This document shows, in pieces, positions 1-11,524 of a DNA stretch of 64,000 nucleotides. The DNA lies in NCBI RefSeq assembly GCF_026151205.1, contig NC_087080.1, forward strand, positions 13,587,337 through 13,651,336, read 5' to 3'. This stretch comes from Bolinopsis microptera (Eukaryota; Ctenophora; Tentaculata; Lobata; Bolinopsidae). Both the position numbers and the translations under genes were made by a program. Under the pieces are notes generated by a model. It made no database searches and was not told the DNA's origin. It saw only the letters and a list, made by a program, of their open reading frames with translations. The first letter of the stretch is position 1. Every line of letters starts with the position of its first letter.

Positions 1-1785
1 CTATCTTGTAAGTCGTCCGATCAGTTGTGACCACTGGTAAGTGGTAACTAAGGTCCAGGTCCACACTAGACAAATTTTAGTGTGTAAATAGGTTTGGACG
101 GTCACCACATTTGGTAGTTATCACATTATCACATTAATTTCAATGTAAACTCCAGAAACTGTAACTATAGCGAGGTTTGCTGTCTCAAGTTCTATGTATA
201 ACTTATAACATATATATAGTAGTAACTAACAACAATCAACATTTTAACGTTATGAGGTAACCTCACTATTCTAGGTCTTAAATAAAAAGCGAGGAATTTA
301 AAAACGATGGCCTCTTACATTCCCACACCCTTGCAATCAACTATAATCATTTGGAAAAGCCCATACATTAGCTGATTACGCAATATGCAAAGGACTCCAG
401 ATAAATATCCTTATAAACTGACATAAAGATAGATATAAATATGACTCTTAATGAGTCTTAATCTAAAACTTCCATATAAAGCATAATAAAAGATAACTTA
501 ACCACCAAACATACAACCATTCCACTTCAGTCTACCCACACATTAGCCACACATATTATAATAATAATAACGTAGTAAGGTACGCCGTGTGAGTGTAATT
601 ATACAGGGCCCCCTGGCGAGGATTGCCCCATTGAGTTGACAGGTGTCATATTTCCATAAAATACGGCGGTGGTTTAACATTTCTGGCCTGCTGGCCCCCT
701 CAGATGTAATGAGATACTTTATTACCTCGTCACGGTAATAGGTTTTGTAAATATGTTGTACAGTCAGCTTCAGGTACAGAAAGTAACTACAATCAAGACT
801 GTGCAAGTTTTCAGTTTCACCTACTAGATAAATTCTATACAAATTCAGAATTTGAAGGGACACGCCCTAATGTGTTCCCTAATAGCAAGGCTCAGGAATG
901 GCATCAAGTTTCTGTGTACAGTCAGCACTCAATAGTAAGGTAAGAGGAATGTATGCTCCATCCAATGTAACTGTTTTGAAGAATGACGTATTTACTCCGG
1001 CAATATTACAGAGCAAGTTCAGATAGGCATCCTGTTATATAGCGACTTATTTAAAATTGGTTATGACAGTGTCAACGTTCACTTTATTAAATCCTGTATC
1101 TTATATCGATAATGGCCTCAACAATGGTTGAAAGCACTTGATTGATGGTAGGACGTTATTGAACATACGATCACGTGATATAACTGATGAGGTTATGTTT
1201 ATAAATGTGTTTGGAGCTTATCAGGTTTATTCTAGGATATCAAAAACAGGAATGTCATTTCAACCTGAACAATTTTCACACTATCTCTATTTATATAAAA
1301 CTCAATAATTTTATTATGCAGGATATTTCAGGCTGTGACTCGAGTCACTGTTCATCATTCCTTTTAGCTATGAATATATGACCAAGGGAACTAATTGGCA
1401 AATATTTGGTCAAAGGAATAAAGTAGGAGCGGTATGGCCACATTTGTTCATACCTAGATGAGCTCAGATTTGAGGGTAACACCATGCTGATAATTTTGTT
1501 GAGCAAGTTCTTGGTACACAGACTCCACCTTCACACACGGACAATGGACAATAAATAGGCCACTGAAGTCTTGCACTAAGTTACCGCTCAGCATTTGCGG
1601 TTCAATAAAATCAGATATGATGGAAATATGATATAGATACGTATACTACTGACCAGTAGAAAAACGTGATCATGATTGAACTTTACAGATAATAGAATGG
1701 AATAGGATTATTTGCACGATCAAGAATACAAATGTATTGATTACATATCACCTTAGTTAAATAAGTTATAAGTAAGAAAACTAAC
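1..1785. other. AT-rich non-coding stretch, left edge
   Basis: No open frame here has a recognisable protein signature and I see no RNA gene. It probably is intron or 3' flank of the minus-strand coiled-coil gene whose exons start at 1786. A short coil-like frame at 1454-1528 (minus) ends in a stop, but its splice phase does not fit the neighbouring exon. Confidence 0.4.
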
Positions 1786-1882
1786 TTGAGCTGCTTGGAG
1801 AGGTTTTCGTTTTCGATTATGAGCTCCTCATAGCTCTTACCAAGTGTCTGACTTCGGTCTGTCAGCTCGGCATTTTCATTAC
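1786..1882 (-). CDS. Coiled-coil protein, internal exon (gene unidentified)
   Basis: On the minus strand a TTTCAG acceptor precedes base 1882 and a GTTAGT donor follows base 1786. The 97-base exon encodes about 31 residues of heptad-like, Glu/Asn/Leu-rich sequence (ENAELTDRSQTLGKSYEEL...), a typical coiled coil. Its phase continues from the exon at 2719-2826. The gene runs towards the left edge and I could not find its end, so it is partial. It is a different gene from the ODF2-like locus, whose stop codon lies at 21.76 kb. I do not recognise the family; the ciliary/centriolar neighbours suggest, but do not show, a related role. Confidence 0.5.
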
Positions 1883-2718
1883 CTGAAATTTAACACGTGA
1901 ATGACAAGGGATAGGGAGAGAAAGAGGGAGGTAGTTGCATAACTAAGGTCTCAGCAAACACCGCTCACGCTGTGGGGGGACAGTGCCATCAGAAGGAATG
2001 CTTTTCCCCAAATATAACATTTCTTTTGCAAAAAATCGTCCAATTTGGCAGCAAAATGTACTACATAACCTAATAAAAATGTTTAGAGGTACAAAAAGCT
2101 CCGGGGGTGCTGAAAAGCTGTAGAGGGCACCAAAAAGACCTAACTTTACGCAACTAGAGAGAGGTGCTCTATTCAGTGCAATTTTTTGGAAAATGGCAAT
2201 AGTGAAAGGTTACGAATGGACGTTTTTGCAGAAAAACGTGGATTTTGGAGATTGTGGTAGGTGGGTCTGAGTATGTTGTGTTCCTTCCGTTAGTTACCAT
2301 GTTAACTAGCGCTCGCCGCTCAGTGTAGCGTGCGAGTATTGCTTGCGGAGATATGATGTATAAAGCTAGCTTGCCAATGAGTGAGCGGCGCGATTGTATT
2401 TTAATGTATACTTTGAAATGTATAGTATTAGTTAATGAGCCCAAATTGTACGTGGCATGCGTAGTATATAGTGTACTGATGTGTATCAATATTATTATTA
2501 TGAAGTGAGCTGATTGGAGCCTATATTTATATCTAAATAGTGAATGGAAATCTAACGTCCGCCAAAACGAAACAACGGGCGCAATTCTTGTTAAAATCTG
2601 TTAGAATATAATACTTCTAACTTCAATCAGACAAAACAGGCAACAACCGAAATAATTTAGAACAACAATAATAACAAATGGAAACAACTGTTACTATAAG
2701 ATTTGAGTAAATACTTAC

Positions 2719-2826
2719 TTAGTTTCTCATTTTGGTTTTTCATCTCAACCATTTTTTGCTTTATGATCTCCATTGCTCTCATGCGGGAGTCCGTGAGACA
2801 TTTGATATCATCCGTCATACTTCTTG
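2719..2826 (-). CDS. Coiled-coil protein, internal exon (gene unidentified)
   Basis: This minus-strand exon is bounded by an ATCATAG acceptor before 2826 and a GTAAGT donor after 2719. It is 108 bases long and encodes a Met/Lys/Glu-rich helix (MTDDIKCLTDSRMRAMEIIK...). It joins in phase to the 1786-1882 exon, and together they give about 67 residues of uninterrupted coiled coil. The exon needs one codon base from an upstream exon that I did not find among the repeats at 3-10 kb. Function unknown. Confidence 0.5.
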
Positions 2827-2829
2827 CTA

Positions 2830-4160
2830 TGATAGATAGGTAATTTTAAGCAATTTTCTTTATTCAAAAGAAATTCATAACTGACTTTACCTGACTAGAT
2901 AAAAATCTAGCACTATACATCGTAGTAAAAATTTCTTATCTTTGATATCTTTAAATAGTTTTAAAATTATACAGTGATAAATGACCTGGGCCTGGGGAAC
3001 CCTCAACCCAATTGAGCAGGTAGCTGGTGCACTTTAGAAGACACGCTAGGAGCCACTTAAATTTACTTGCTGTACTGTTTCTTGGGTTCCCACTAGCCAT
3101 TGAGCATTAATCTCAGGGAGATTAACAGATTTACTGGTTCCTCAAATGCAAACGTTTTTGAAATAATCTTTACAATTATGTTCTGAACAGACAAGAGTTG
3201 CAAGACAGCATACATCTACGCTATGGCTGTGGCAATGTGAACAGTGTCTACCACGCCCTTGATCATAAATTAGGTGAATACTTTTCCATGCACCACAATA
3301 CCATAAGAGACACTGCAGCTTTCTACTTCCAAGAAGCAAAGTGTAAGGATGTAAGGATAGAATCCACACTCCTGCATGTCCAACTAACTTCATTCTCAAG
3401 GAAGGCCAACATGAAGCAAGTCTCAATGTTGCAGGTGTTAGACAGTATGCACCCATCGAAAGAATATACTTAGACATCAGGGTCACACATCCTAACTGCA
3501 ACTCAAGTAGCTTAAAACCACTTCGCTTCACTCAGAACAAGGACCCTTTGTTCCACTACTAGGTTTGTATATCATATCTCTGAGATGATAGCTGATCAGA
3601 AAGAAACTAAGAGTCAGGTCAAAAAATCATATCATAACACAATTCAGGTTTTAACTGCTACGAAGCACACTCATTCAAGAAGAAAACAACAATTTCAAGA
3701 AAACAACAATTTTATTTAGTATCAATTAAAGCAGACAAAAATATATTTCATATATATATAACTAGCACGAACTTTAGATCAGATATCTTAGGGGACTTGA
3801 AGTAGCAAGAGATTGACTAGAAGGTATATACCTTTTACAAAGATACGTCGAGAAGAATCCAGGGTGATACAGGATCGGAGAGTGCAGACCATTGCACTAA
3901 AGGGAATCACAGGATGATCATATGAAGATCAACAGTTCAGTATCCTGGATGAGATAGGACCAGTAGCGTAAAGTTGCATGTCGATGCCCCTCTACATAAT
4001 ATATTATAATTAAATGTGATTATTATATACTAATTAAAATCTGGCCTACAAGTATAAAGTCCTTTAAAACGATTAGAAAACATATCCCCGAAAATCAGCA
4101 AACTACAATTAATGGACACAGATTGAGTTATTATTCAAGTCATAATCATTCTTGTTTCAA
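2830..4160. other. Non-coding stretch
   Basis: Nothing here looks like an exon. Positions 3676-3715 hold a doubled CAAGAAAACAACAATTT motif that reappears inverted at about 11490-11525, just before the second LINE. Overlapping open frames at 3142-3531 show no domain and no splice-site support. Confidence 0.35.
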
Positions 4161-4164
4161 CTTA

Positions 4165-4614
4165 CCTGGGGACCCCAGGCTATTATGTTCAAATAAAGAT
4201 TCGTCGGAATGACAGGCTGAGCGCCGCCCAGTAAGTTTCGACAGGATAGTTTTCATGGTTTGTAAAATAATTATTTGGAAGGGTTGGCATTGCAATATTG
4301 CATCGTCAACTAAGATCTTAATATTTTGTTAAAGACGCGTACAGCTTTGATTCACAATGTCAATCTTTCACAGCTCGGCGAGGCCAAGTGGTGCATCTCT
4401 CCGATCTAGCGAGAAACATTATTTGATGCACGGCGCGGCCCAGTAGTGCAATGTGCATCGCACTACAACCAACAACGCGTACTTCAACAACCAAGTTTAA
4501 TTTTGGTGACAGTTATGCTGCGCTCAAATTACTGGGCCGCGCTCAGCCTGTCATTCCGCCAAATCTTTATTCTTTTATGTTAATGAACACAATAGCCTGG
4601 GGTCCTCAGGTAAC
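4165..4614. mobile_element. MITE-like palindromic element with CCTGGGGACC termini
   Basis: The left end starts CCTGGGGACCCCAGGCTATT and the right end closes as its approximate reverse complement (AATAGCCTGGGGTCCTCAGG). The subterminal blocks AAAGATTCGTCGGAATGACA and GCTGAGCGCCGCCCAGTAA (4195-4233) recur inverted at about 4525-4580. The middle (4350-4450) carries GC-rich palindromic sequence (CGGCGCGGCCCAGTAGTGC) shared with the element at 9.45-9.85 kb. There is no transposase frame, so this is a non-autonomous element. Related pieces occur at about 31.85-31.97 kb and 33.02-33.30 kb. Confidence 0.6.
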
Positions 4615-4754
4615 GCTCAAAAACAAAAAATATTTTAATCTTAGTATATATATATAAACAAAACAATATATGTATATATTGAATTGTATTTGTTCATGCC
4701 ATTTTACTGATACCTTAAACATTAAATGTATGACGGTTACAAATGGCAGCGTTT

Positions 4755-7700
4755 AATCCTGTATCTGACTGAAAAGCCGCACAATGTTTTGAGTATACGA
4801 GGTTTGTGATGTTATTTGGGTTTATTGGGGTATATAGATCAAAAAAAATTTGGGTAGACAAAAAGTTATGTGTCCACCAGGTCTGTGGCCACGCCCTTTT
4901 ATATGATCGTGGGAAAATCTTACCTTTTCCTAATATAAATTCATATTTGCTCAATCAAAGCAAGTAGGGTATCAAAACTAATGTTTTTTGACCCAAGAAA
5001 CCGATTGGTGACATCTATTTGACTTTCAGACCACTCCCAGATAAGATAACCACGCCCATATTTACAATTGAGCGTAAAAATTTCCAAAAATGTAAGCAAT
5101 TTTTTTGGGCAAATTGGGTGTTGAGACCTATGTTTTTTGACCCCAGAAATCGATTGGTGACATCTATTTGACTTTCAGACCACTCCCAGATAAGATAACC
5201 ACGCCCATATTTACAATCGAGCGCCAAGAATTCCCAAATACTCATATGGATCTGAAGACATTCCCGTCTATATAACTTCCGGCCCGGGGTTTGAGACTTG
5301 GAATAGCTCAAGTGACCCATCAGAAACAAATATGGCCTGGGTAGAAATTGTTACTATGGTGCCGTTTTGCGCAATTGACCACGCCCTTTTTTTGGCACTT
5401 TTGCGACTTTAAAATCAAAATAACTCCGCTTCTAATTGGAATTAAAAGCTCAACTTGGCTTTGAAGTTGTTCAGAATCATCACTTTTAGGGGGGTAGAGC
5501 ATATTTCTAAAGTCACTAGACATCAGGTTGTTGAGTTATATGACCACACCCTTTTTTTCTCTCGAGAGTCATAATTTGCACACTTAATACGAGATATCTC
5601 GGCTTCTGATTGAGCTAGGTGCTTATCCGGGGCATTAACTTGTTCAAAATCATCAGTTTAAGTAGGGTAGAGCATAATTTCAAAGTCCTCAAAGATCAGG
5701 TTGTTGAGTTTTTTGGCCAAAACCTATTTTTACGCTCTTGCGAGTAGCAATTGCAGCGCTTAAAATTAAAATTACTCAGCTTCTGATTGAAGTTAGGAGC
5801 TAAACTCGGGCAGCAAAATGGTCAGAATTATGATATGGAGTGGGGTAGAACGTGGTTTCAAAGTCCTCAGACATCAGGTTGTTGAGGTATTAGGCCACAC
5901 CCTATTCTTACGATATCGCGAGTAGCAATTGACACACTTAATACAAAATATATCGGCTTCTGATTGGAGTAAAGAGCTAAACTCGGGCAGCAAAATGGTC
6001 AGAATTATCATATTAAGTGGGGTTAAGCATAATTTAAAAGTCCTCAAACATCAGGTTGTTGAGTTTTTTGGCCAAAACCTATTTTTACGCTCTTGCAAGT
6101 AGCAATTGCAGTGCTTAAAATTAAAATTACTCAGCCTCTGATTGGAGTTAGGAGCTAAACTCGGGCAGTAAAATGGTCAGAATTATCACATTAAGTTAGG
6201 TTTCAAAGTCCTCAGTCATCAGGTTGTTAAGTTGTTAGGCCACACCATATTTCTAAGCACTTACTTGCAACAATTACAAAACTCATTAAAAGGTATCTCG
6301 GCTTCTGATTGGAGTTCGGTGCTTAGCCTGGGCATGAAGATATTTAGAATTAGAGCAGTAAGGGGAGTAGAGGCTAGATCATGGTTCTACCTGATGTCTG
6401 TGTACTCTATTCAATGCGAAGCTTTGATCATTTTAATGTCCAAGATTAACACTCAACTCCAACCAGAAGCGGAGATATCTTAGTATTTCATTATGAAATG
6501 CTGTTATCACAAATGCGTAAACTACTAATACCACTACTACTATGTCAGAACTAAGTCCGATCTACGCCAGATAACCCCCTCCATACATCCCTGTCCCGCA
6601 TCAAGGTTCGCAGTTCATCTTTAGAGTTTGTCGGTTGTCCCAACTACCTTCAGTAACATAGACAAGTAGCTTTGTCTTGGTCGCGTAAAGGTTATGGTCT
6701 ATTAACTCATAAACCTGATACCAGAGGACTTTGAGATTACTTCTCATGTGATAGTTCTGAACATAATAAGCATGTTAATGGCCAAATTCAGCTTCGAACA
6801 AGGCCTGACCGAGGCCGAGGAAAAATCGCTATTCCTCGGTAAAACCGAGGCCGAGGCCGAAGACTCGGTCGACACTTGGCTTCGAACTCCGATCAGAAAC
6901 CGAGTTATATTGATTTTAAGTGCTATAATTGCTACTGGCGAGAGCGTCAAAATAGGTTTTGGCCAAAAACCTCAGCAACCTGATGTTTGAGGACTTTTAA
7001 ATTATGCTTAACCCCACTTAATATGATAATTCTGACCATTTTGCTGCCCGTGTTTAGCTCTTTACTCCAATCAGAAGCCGATATATTTTGTATTAAGTGT
7101 GTCAATTGCTACTCGCGATATCGTAAGAATAGGGTGTGGCCTAATACCTCAACAACCTGATGTCTGAGGACTTTGAAACCACGTTCTACCCCACTCCATA
7201 TCATAATTCTGACCATTTTGCTGCCCGAGTTTAGCTCCTAACTTCAATCAGAAGCTGAGTAATTTTAATTTTAAGCGCTGCAATTGCTACTCGCAAGAGC
7301 GTAAAAATAGGTTTTGGCCAAAAAACTCAACAACCTGATCTTTGAGGACTTTGAAATTATGCTCTACCCTACTTAAACTGATGATTTTGAACAAGTTAAT
7401 GCCCCGGATAAGCACCTAGCTCAATCAGAAGCCGAGATATCTCGTATTAAGTGTGCAAATTATGACTCTCGAGAGAAAAAAAGGGTGTGGTCATATAACT
7501 CAACAACCTGATGTCTAGTGACTTTAGAAATATGCTCTACCCCCCTAAATGTGATGATTCTGAACAACTTCAAAGCCAAGTTGAGCTTTTAATTCCAATT
7601 AGAAGCGGAGTTATTTTGATTTTAAAGTCGCAAAAGTGCCAAAAAAAGGGCGTGGTCAATTGCGCAAAACTGCACCATAGTAACAATTTCTACCCAGGCC

Positions 7701-8280
7701 ATATTTGTTTCTGATGGGTCACTTGAGCTATTCCAAGTCTCAAACCCCGGGCCAGAAGTTATATAGACGGGAATGTCTTCAGATCCATATGAGTATTTGG
7801 GAATTCTTGGCGCTCGATTGTAAATATGGGCGTGGTTATCTTATCTGGGAGTGGTCTGAAAGTCAAATAGATGTCACCAATCGATTTCTTGGGTCAAAAA
7901 ACATGGGTCTCAACACCCAACTTGCCCAAAAAAATTGCTTACATTTTTGGAAATTTTTACGCTCAATTGTAAATATGGGCGTGGTTATCTTATCTGGGAG
8001 TGGTCTGAAAGTCAAATAGATGTCACCAATCGATTTCTTGGGTCAAAAAACATTAGTTTTGATACCCTACTTGCTTTGATTGAGCAAATATGAATTTATA
8101 TTAGGAAAAGGTAAGATTTTCCCACGATCATATAAAAGGGCGTGGCCACAGACCTGGTGGACACATAACTTTTTGTCTACCCAAATTTTTTTTGATCTAT
8201 AGACCCCAATAAACCCAAATAACATCACAAACCTCGTATACTCAAAACATTGTGCGGCTTTTCAGTCAGATACTTGATTA
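4755..8280. mobile_element. Long fold-back element with ~1.4 kb inverted arms
   Basis: The sequence from 4755 to about 6170 is nearly the reverse complement of about 6880 to 8280. Matching blocks include the outer GTATCTGACTGAAAAGCCGC at 4762 versus its complement ending near 8273. The outer part of each arm has a ~150 bp module in two copies (4990-5240 and mirror). The inner part is a ~175 bp module in about five divergent copies (5510-6300 and mirror), each with GGTTGTTGAG, TTGCGAGTAGCAATTG and GGGCAGCAAAATGGTCAGAA. CCACGCCC/GGGCGTGG recurs throughout. The ~0.7 kb centre has GAGGCC-rich repeats (6808-6865). Mirror frames of 104 and 67 codons in each arm arise only from the symmetry. I see no transposase. 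Confidence 0.8.
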
Positions 8281-8283
8281 GTT

Positions 8284-8313
8284 TGCAGATGAAATGAAAT
8301 GAAATGAAATGAG
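8284..8313. repeat. (GAAAT)n microsatellite, LINE 3' tail
   Basis: Four to five GAAAT units (ATTTC on the element's strand) mark the 3' end of the minus-strand LINE. Confidence 0.8.
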
Positions 8314-9430
8314 GTATTTATATCCCGCTCATATGATTGACCAACAACACAAGGAAGAGGTTAACCATGTCAGAGCGGCTGACTGTGAGTAATGTGAGCA
8401 AATGTGTAAAATGAACAAAAGTATAACTCAAAAGGGCTTAAGACAAAATTAAAACATCTTTTATTGTAAACACCACACTAAACTAAAAAGAAACAGAAAC
8501 CATACAATACGTGTAGGTATTATAAATGATAATACAGTGACATGATCAACAAAAAAGAGAGACAGATCCTAGAAAGGTAGAGATCAGGACATAAAATGGA
8601 GTGCAGTAAAAAATAAAAGCCAATGTGTCTTGCAAAGTGAAGACAAATGGGAAGAAAAAACATCAAAACTGATTATATAAATGGTTCTTTAACATTCGCT
8701 TGAAGCAGTTGGTATCAGTAATACATCTCAACATTATTGGAAGAGAGTTCCATGCAATCGGTGCATGGCTTGAGAAACGTCTGTCATCAACTTTGGACCT
8801 TTTATTCTTTGGTACCTTTAACATGAGATGGTCACCAGATCTTTTCGACCTGGTCATGGTGTTTGAAAGTTCTGTATCCACTACAGCCACATCTAGTAAT
8901 GCTTTTAGGTAATCAGGTGCAGTACCGTGAACTGATTTGTGGGTTAAAAGACAGACCTTAAAGAAGATTCGTTGGTCTATAGGGAGTATGTGGGCCTTCT
9001 TATAGAAGGGAACCAAGTCCGTGGTTCTGTCTTCTATGTTATAGATGAAACGAACTGCCCCATTAAGGGTGGATCTAAGTTTGTTTAGTCTGGTCTTGGG
9101 TAGATTCATGTATAGAGAATTACAGTAATCTAACTTAGATATAACCAGTTGTTTCACCAACATCAATTTAATGCCTTCATCTAGGTAACGACCAATAGTT
9201 CTTAGGTTCATCATTGTCCAGCTACATTTCCTTTTGACATTATTGATCTGTCTTTCCATATTTAAAGTTTCATCAAATTTGACACCCAGACTCTTCCAGC
9301 TGTCTCCTTTGCACTCCGTAGGTAGAATTTCAGTGCTTCCAAATTGCAGTCTGACACTGAGTTCACACTTTTTTAGAATATGGCTCTTTCCTAACACCAA
9401 TAGTTCGAAAAAAATCTGGTTTCAATTTAA
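8288..9430 (-). mobile_element. 5'-truncated CR1/L2-like non-LTR retrotransposon
   Basis: Read on the minus strand, this copy has a 3' part of a reverse transcriptase frame (9400-8663), a ~350 bp untranslated tail, and ends in about five ATTTC units at 8288-8313. Short microsatellite tails of this kind are typical of CR1/L2-type LINEs. It abuts the right end of the fold-back element, so one of the two inserted beside the other. No endonuclease or catalytic YxDD box is present, so the copy is dead. Confidence 0.75.
8663..9400 (-). pseudogene. Reverse transcriptase C-terminal fragment (LINE)
   Basis: The 245-codon frame matches the region after the catalytic core of CR1/Jockey-type reverse transcriptases: SLGVKFDETLNMERQIN (thumb start), LVKQLVISKLDYCNSLYMNL, LRSTLNGAVRFI, then LPIDQRIFFKVCLLTHKSVHG and APIAWNSLP near the end. 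This region normally ends the LINE ORF2. The palm motifs, including YxDD, and the N-terminal endonuclease are missing, so it is a 5'-truncated insertion and not a host gene. The frame is otherwise open to its TGA at 8663, suggesting a fairly young insertion. Confidence 0.85.
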
Positions 9431-9449
9431 ATAACGCGCGCCGCTAAAC

Positions 9450-9850
9450 AGTCCACATAATATATGATATAATAGCTTAATATTTTGATTCACGATGTCA
9501 TGTCAATGTTTATCGCAGCTTGGCAAGGCCCAATGGTGCATCTCGCTGATCTGCGAGAAGAATTATTTGATGCGCGGCGCGGCCCAGTAGTGCATCGCGA
9601 TTCGCGTTGTAGCTTGACCATTGTTAATGGTCTGACCCGGCGCGCGCTACTCTGTGGCACTTGCCATCGGGCTAACATTTCGAGAAGAAAGCGGCGCGCG
9701 CTACTTCGAAGAAATTTAGACGAGTAACATCCGTCAACGTTGTAGCGCGATGCACTGCTGGGCCGCGCCGCGCATCTTCTCGGTAAATGCACCACTGGGC
9801 CTCGCCGAGCTGCGAAGGATTGACATCGTGAATCAATGCATCGCGTTACA
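9450..9850. mobile_element. GC-rich palindromic MITE-like element
   Basis: The left half (9485-9600: GATTCACGATGTCA..., GGCAAGGCCCAATGGTGCAT, CGGCGCGGCCCAGTAGTGC) is repeated in inverted orientation at 9745-9845 (GCACTGCTGGGCCGCGCCG..., TGACATCGTGAATCAATGC). Related sequence lies at 4330-4450 and 33340-33415. The centre (9600-9740) has two GGCGCGCGCTACT blocks. Overlapping open frames of 80 and 101 codons on opposite strands come from the high GC of the palindrome and are not genes. Confidence 0.65.
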
Positions 9851-9854
9851 ACTT

Positions 9855-10220
9855 AAATTTATGAATGAAATTTAAAATTTTAATGTTTGGATCATAAGTT
9901 CAAGGATTTAAAGCATAAAGATATTATCAATTATTGCAATAAGTTGCTAAGTCACCTTCTTAACAGCTTTTTGTACTTTTTGCATATATATTAGTCGTTT
10001 TAATGCACCAATGCGGTTGCACTAACTGTTTCACAAGCGTAAGAGCTCTTTTTCTGCCAAGTGTTTTAAGAACAAAAATGTAATTTTTTGCTGCGTCTTG
10101 CTGAAACCTAAAAAAGTGAAGGAAAAAAAAACTAACCGAATTTTAGATTTTTGTTGTAATCGCATTTTTGTAATTTTCATGATCTGAATTGTGAATACTT
10201 TGGGGTGGTGCTTTTGTAAT
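9855..10220. other. AT-rich non-coding stretch
   Basis: No supported gene. A minus-strand run of Lys/Gln codons near 9950-9990 followed by a GTGACT donor-like site could be a tiny exon, but there is no convincing acceptor. Confidence 0.3.
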
Positions 10221-10226
10221 TTGTAC

Positions 10227-10324
10227 CTGTTGGACTGTTCTTGTGTTTGAATAGTGAAGTTCCCTTGCTGCTTGCATTCACGAATGCCAATTGCATTCAC
10301 AATACCACTTTGGACTGATGGCAT
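10227..10324 (-). CDS. Candidate first coding exon of a minus-strand gene
   Basis: On the minus strand TTCCAG lies five bases before an ATG at 10324-10322. The frame (MPSVQSGIVNAIGIRECKQQ...) runs 98 bases to a CAACAG|GTACAA donor at 10227, in phase 2. The AG-then-ATG layout matches the other gene starts in this window. It may be the start of the coiled-coil gene seen at 2.8-1.8 kb, but the phases do not join directly, so intermediate exons would be needed. No domain is recognisable; it could be a chance frame. Confidence 0.35.
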
Positions 10325-10329
10325 GATGA

Positions 10330-11520
10330 CTGGAACGAATTATTCCTTCGTGTATCAACTATAGTTTTATTTACGATAAATACTCTTTCGTAGTTAACTA
10401 TTATGAGTATTGCTGAAAGCACAGTGTAAGGCCTACACGGACCGCCTCTAACTAGCCAATCCCTGTTTACATGCCGTGTAGCAGGGGACTAGAAAGAGCT
10501 AAACTAGTAAGCGGGGCATAGCCAATACACTATACTCCCATCATTGAGTATATTACCAACCAGAAGGAAAATTTCCTTGTGTTTGGAATCTACCAAGACG
10601 AAAGGTGTACAATCCAGCGAAATTCCGAAGATCCGCATTATGTTTTCTAGTAGTATATAATTTTCAGTCTAACATTTTATTAGACATTTGCATCAGTATA
10701 GTTGTACATTACTCTACCAAATTTTATTGCTCTGATGTGTAGTATTGCCAGATCACAATTCAGTTTGTTACAGAGTTTTATATTAACAGGAAACGATGTA
10801 ACAAAGTCGATATATTTTAATGTTGCCATGGGGTGGCAAGTCCCCATTTATCGTAGTCCGATAGTTTCACTGCATTAATAAATATGCAAGTGTATCCAAT
10901 ATTTCCCTACCTATCTGTAGAGTCATCTGCATATCCAACTTGTTGGGAGAAGTGTTTGAATTCCTTTCGTCTTGTTTGATTTTCTTAATAACTGAATCTC
11001 CTTTAAATGAATGACCATATACTGCTAAAGTAAGTAAGTAAACTTGCTTTGTTGTAACAGTATAATGAATGAGCCAAGGATTCTGTTGGATAAACAGTAC
11101 ACATCTGTGTAAAATCTCGGTTGACTCGGTCGACTGGGAAAACCGTGATTGGGGGTTGAATTTAATGTAAATATATCACTATGTTATATCAATTGATATT
11201 AGACAATAAGTATTGAATTTGTGCCTATTTGCTTCTGTTATTTATTAGTGAGACAATTTTGTATTCAAGTGGTTTGTGTACTAAGGCACTCCCATTTTAA
11301 CTCCCATTTTTGTCCTCTAGCACTTGCTGTCATTAGCTTATTTGCTTGCTCCTGACTTTAAAATTATAGTTACAAATCTTTTTTTTTGCGTCCTAAGTAT
11401 GGTGTGAGATGTTTTGCATTTTGATTAACATGTCATCATTTAATGTCCTTTCTCAACTGTGACAGAAAGTCAGACAAAGTTTAAATTGTCAGCAATTGTT
11501 TTCTTGAAATTGTTGTTTTC
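10330..11520. other. Non-coding intergenic stretch
   Basis: AT-rich, with no long open frame, no recognisable repeat boundary and no RNA gene that I can see. It lies between the possible minus-strand gene start at 10.32 kb and the LINE at 11.5 kb. The end (11490-11525) carries the doubled AATTGTTGTTTTCTTGA motif shared inverted with 3.7 kb. Confidence 0.4.
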
Positions 11521-11524
11521 TTGA

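Noticed and set aside
1454-1528. Coil-like minus-strand ending (VESVYQELAQQNYQHG...) with stop, possible last exon of the left-edge gene
   Set aside because: The acceptor leaves a frame that does not match the phase-2 end of the exon at 1786.
3142-3531. 129-codon minus-strand frame
   Set aside because: Composition and overlapping frames look random; no splice or family support.
5015-8019. Mirror pairs of 104- and 67-codon frames
   Set aside because: Identical because the fold-back arms are inverted copies; they contain no domain and overlap tandem modules.
9485-9795. Overlapping 80- and 101-codon Arg-rich frames on both strands
   Set aside because: Caused by the GC-rich palindromic element.
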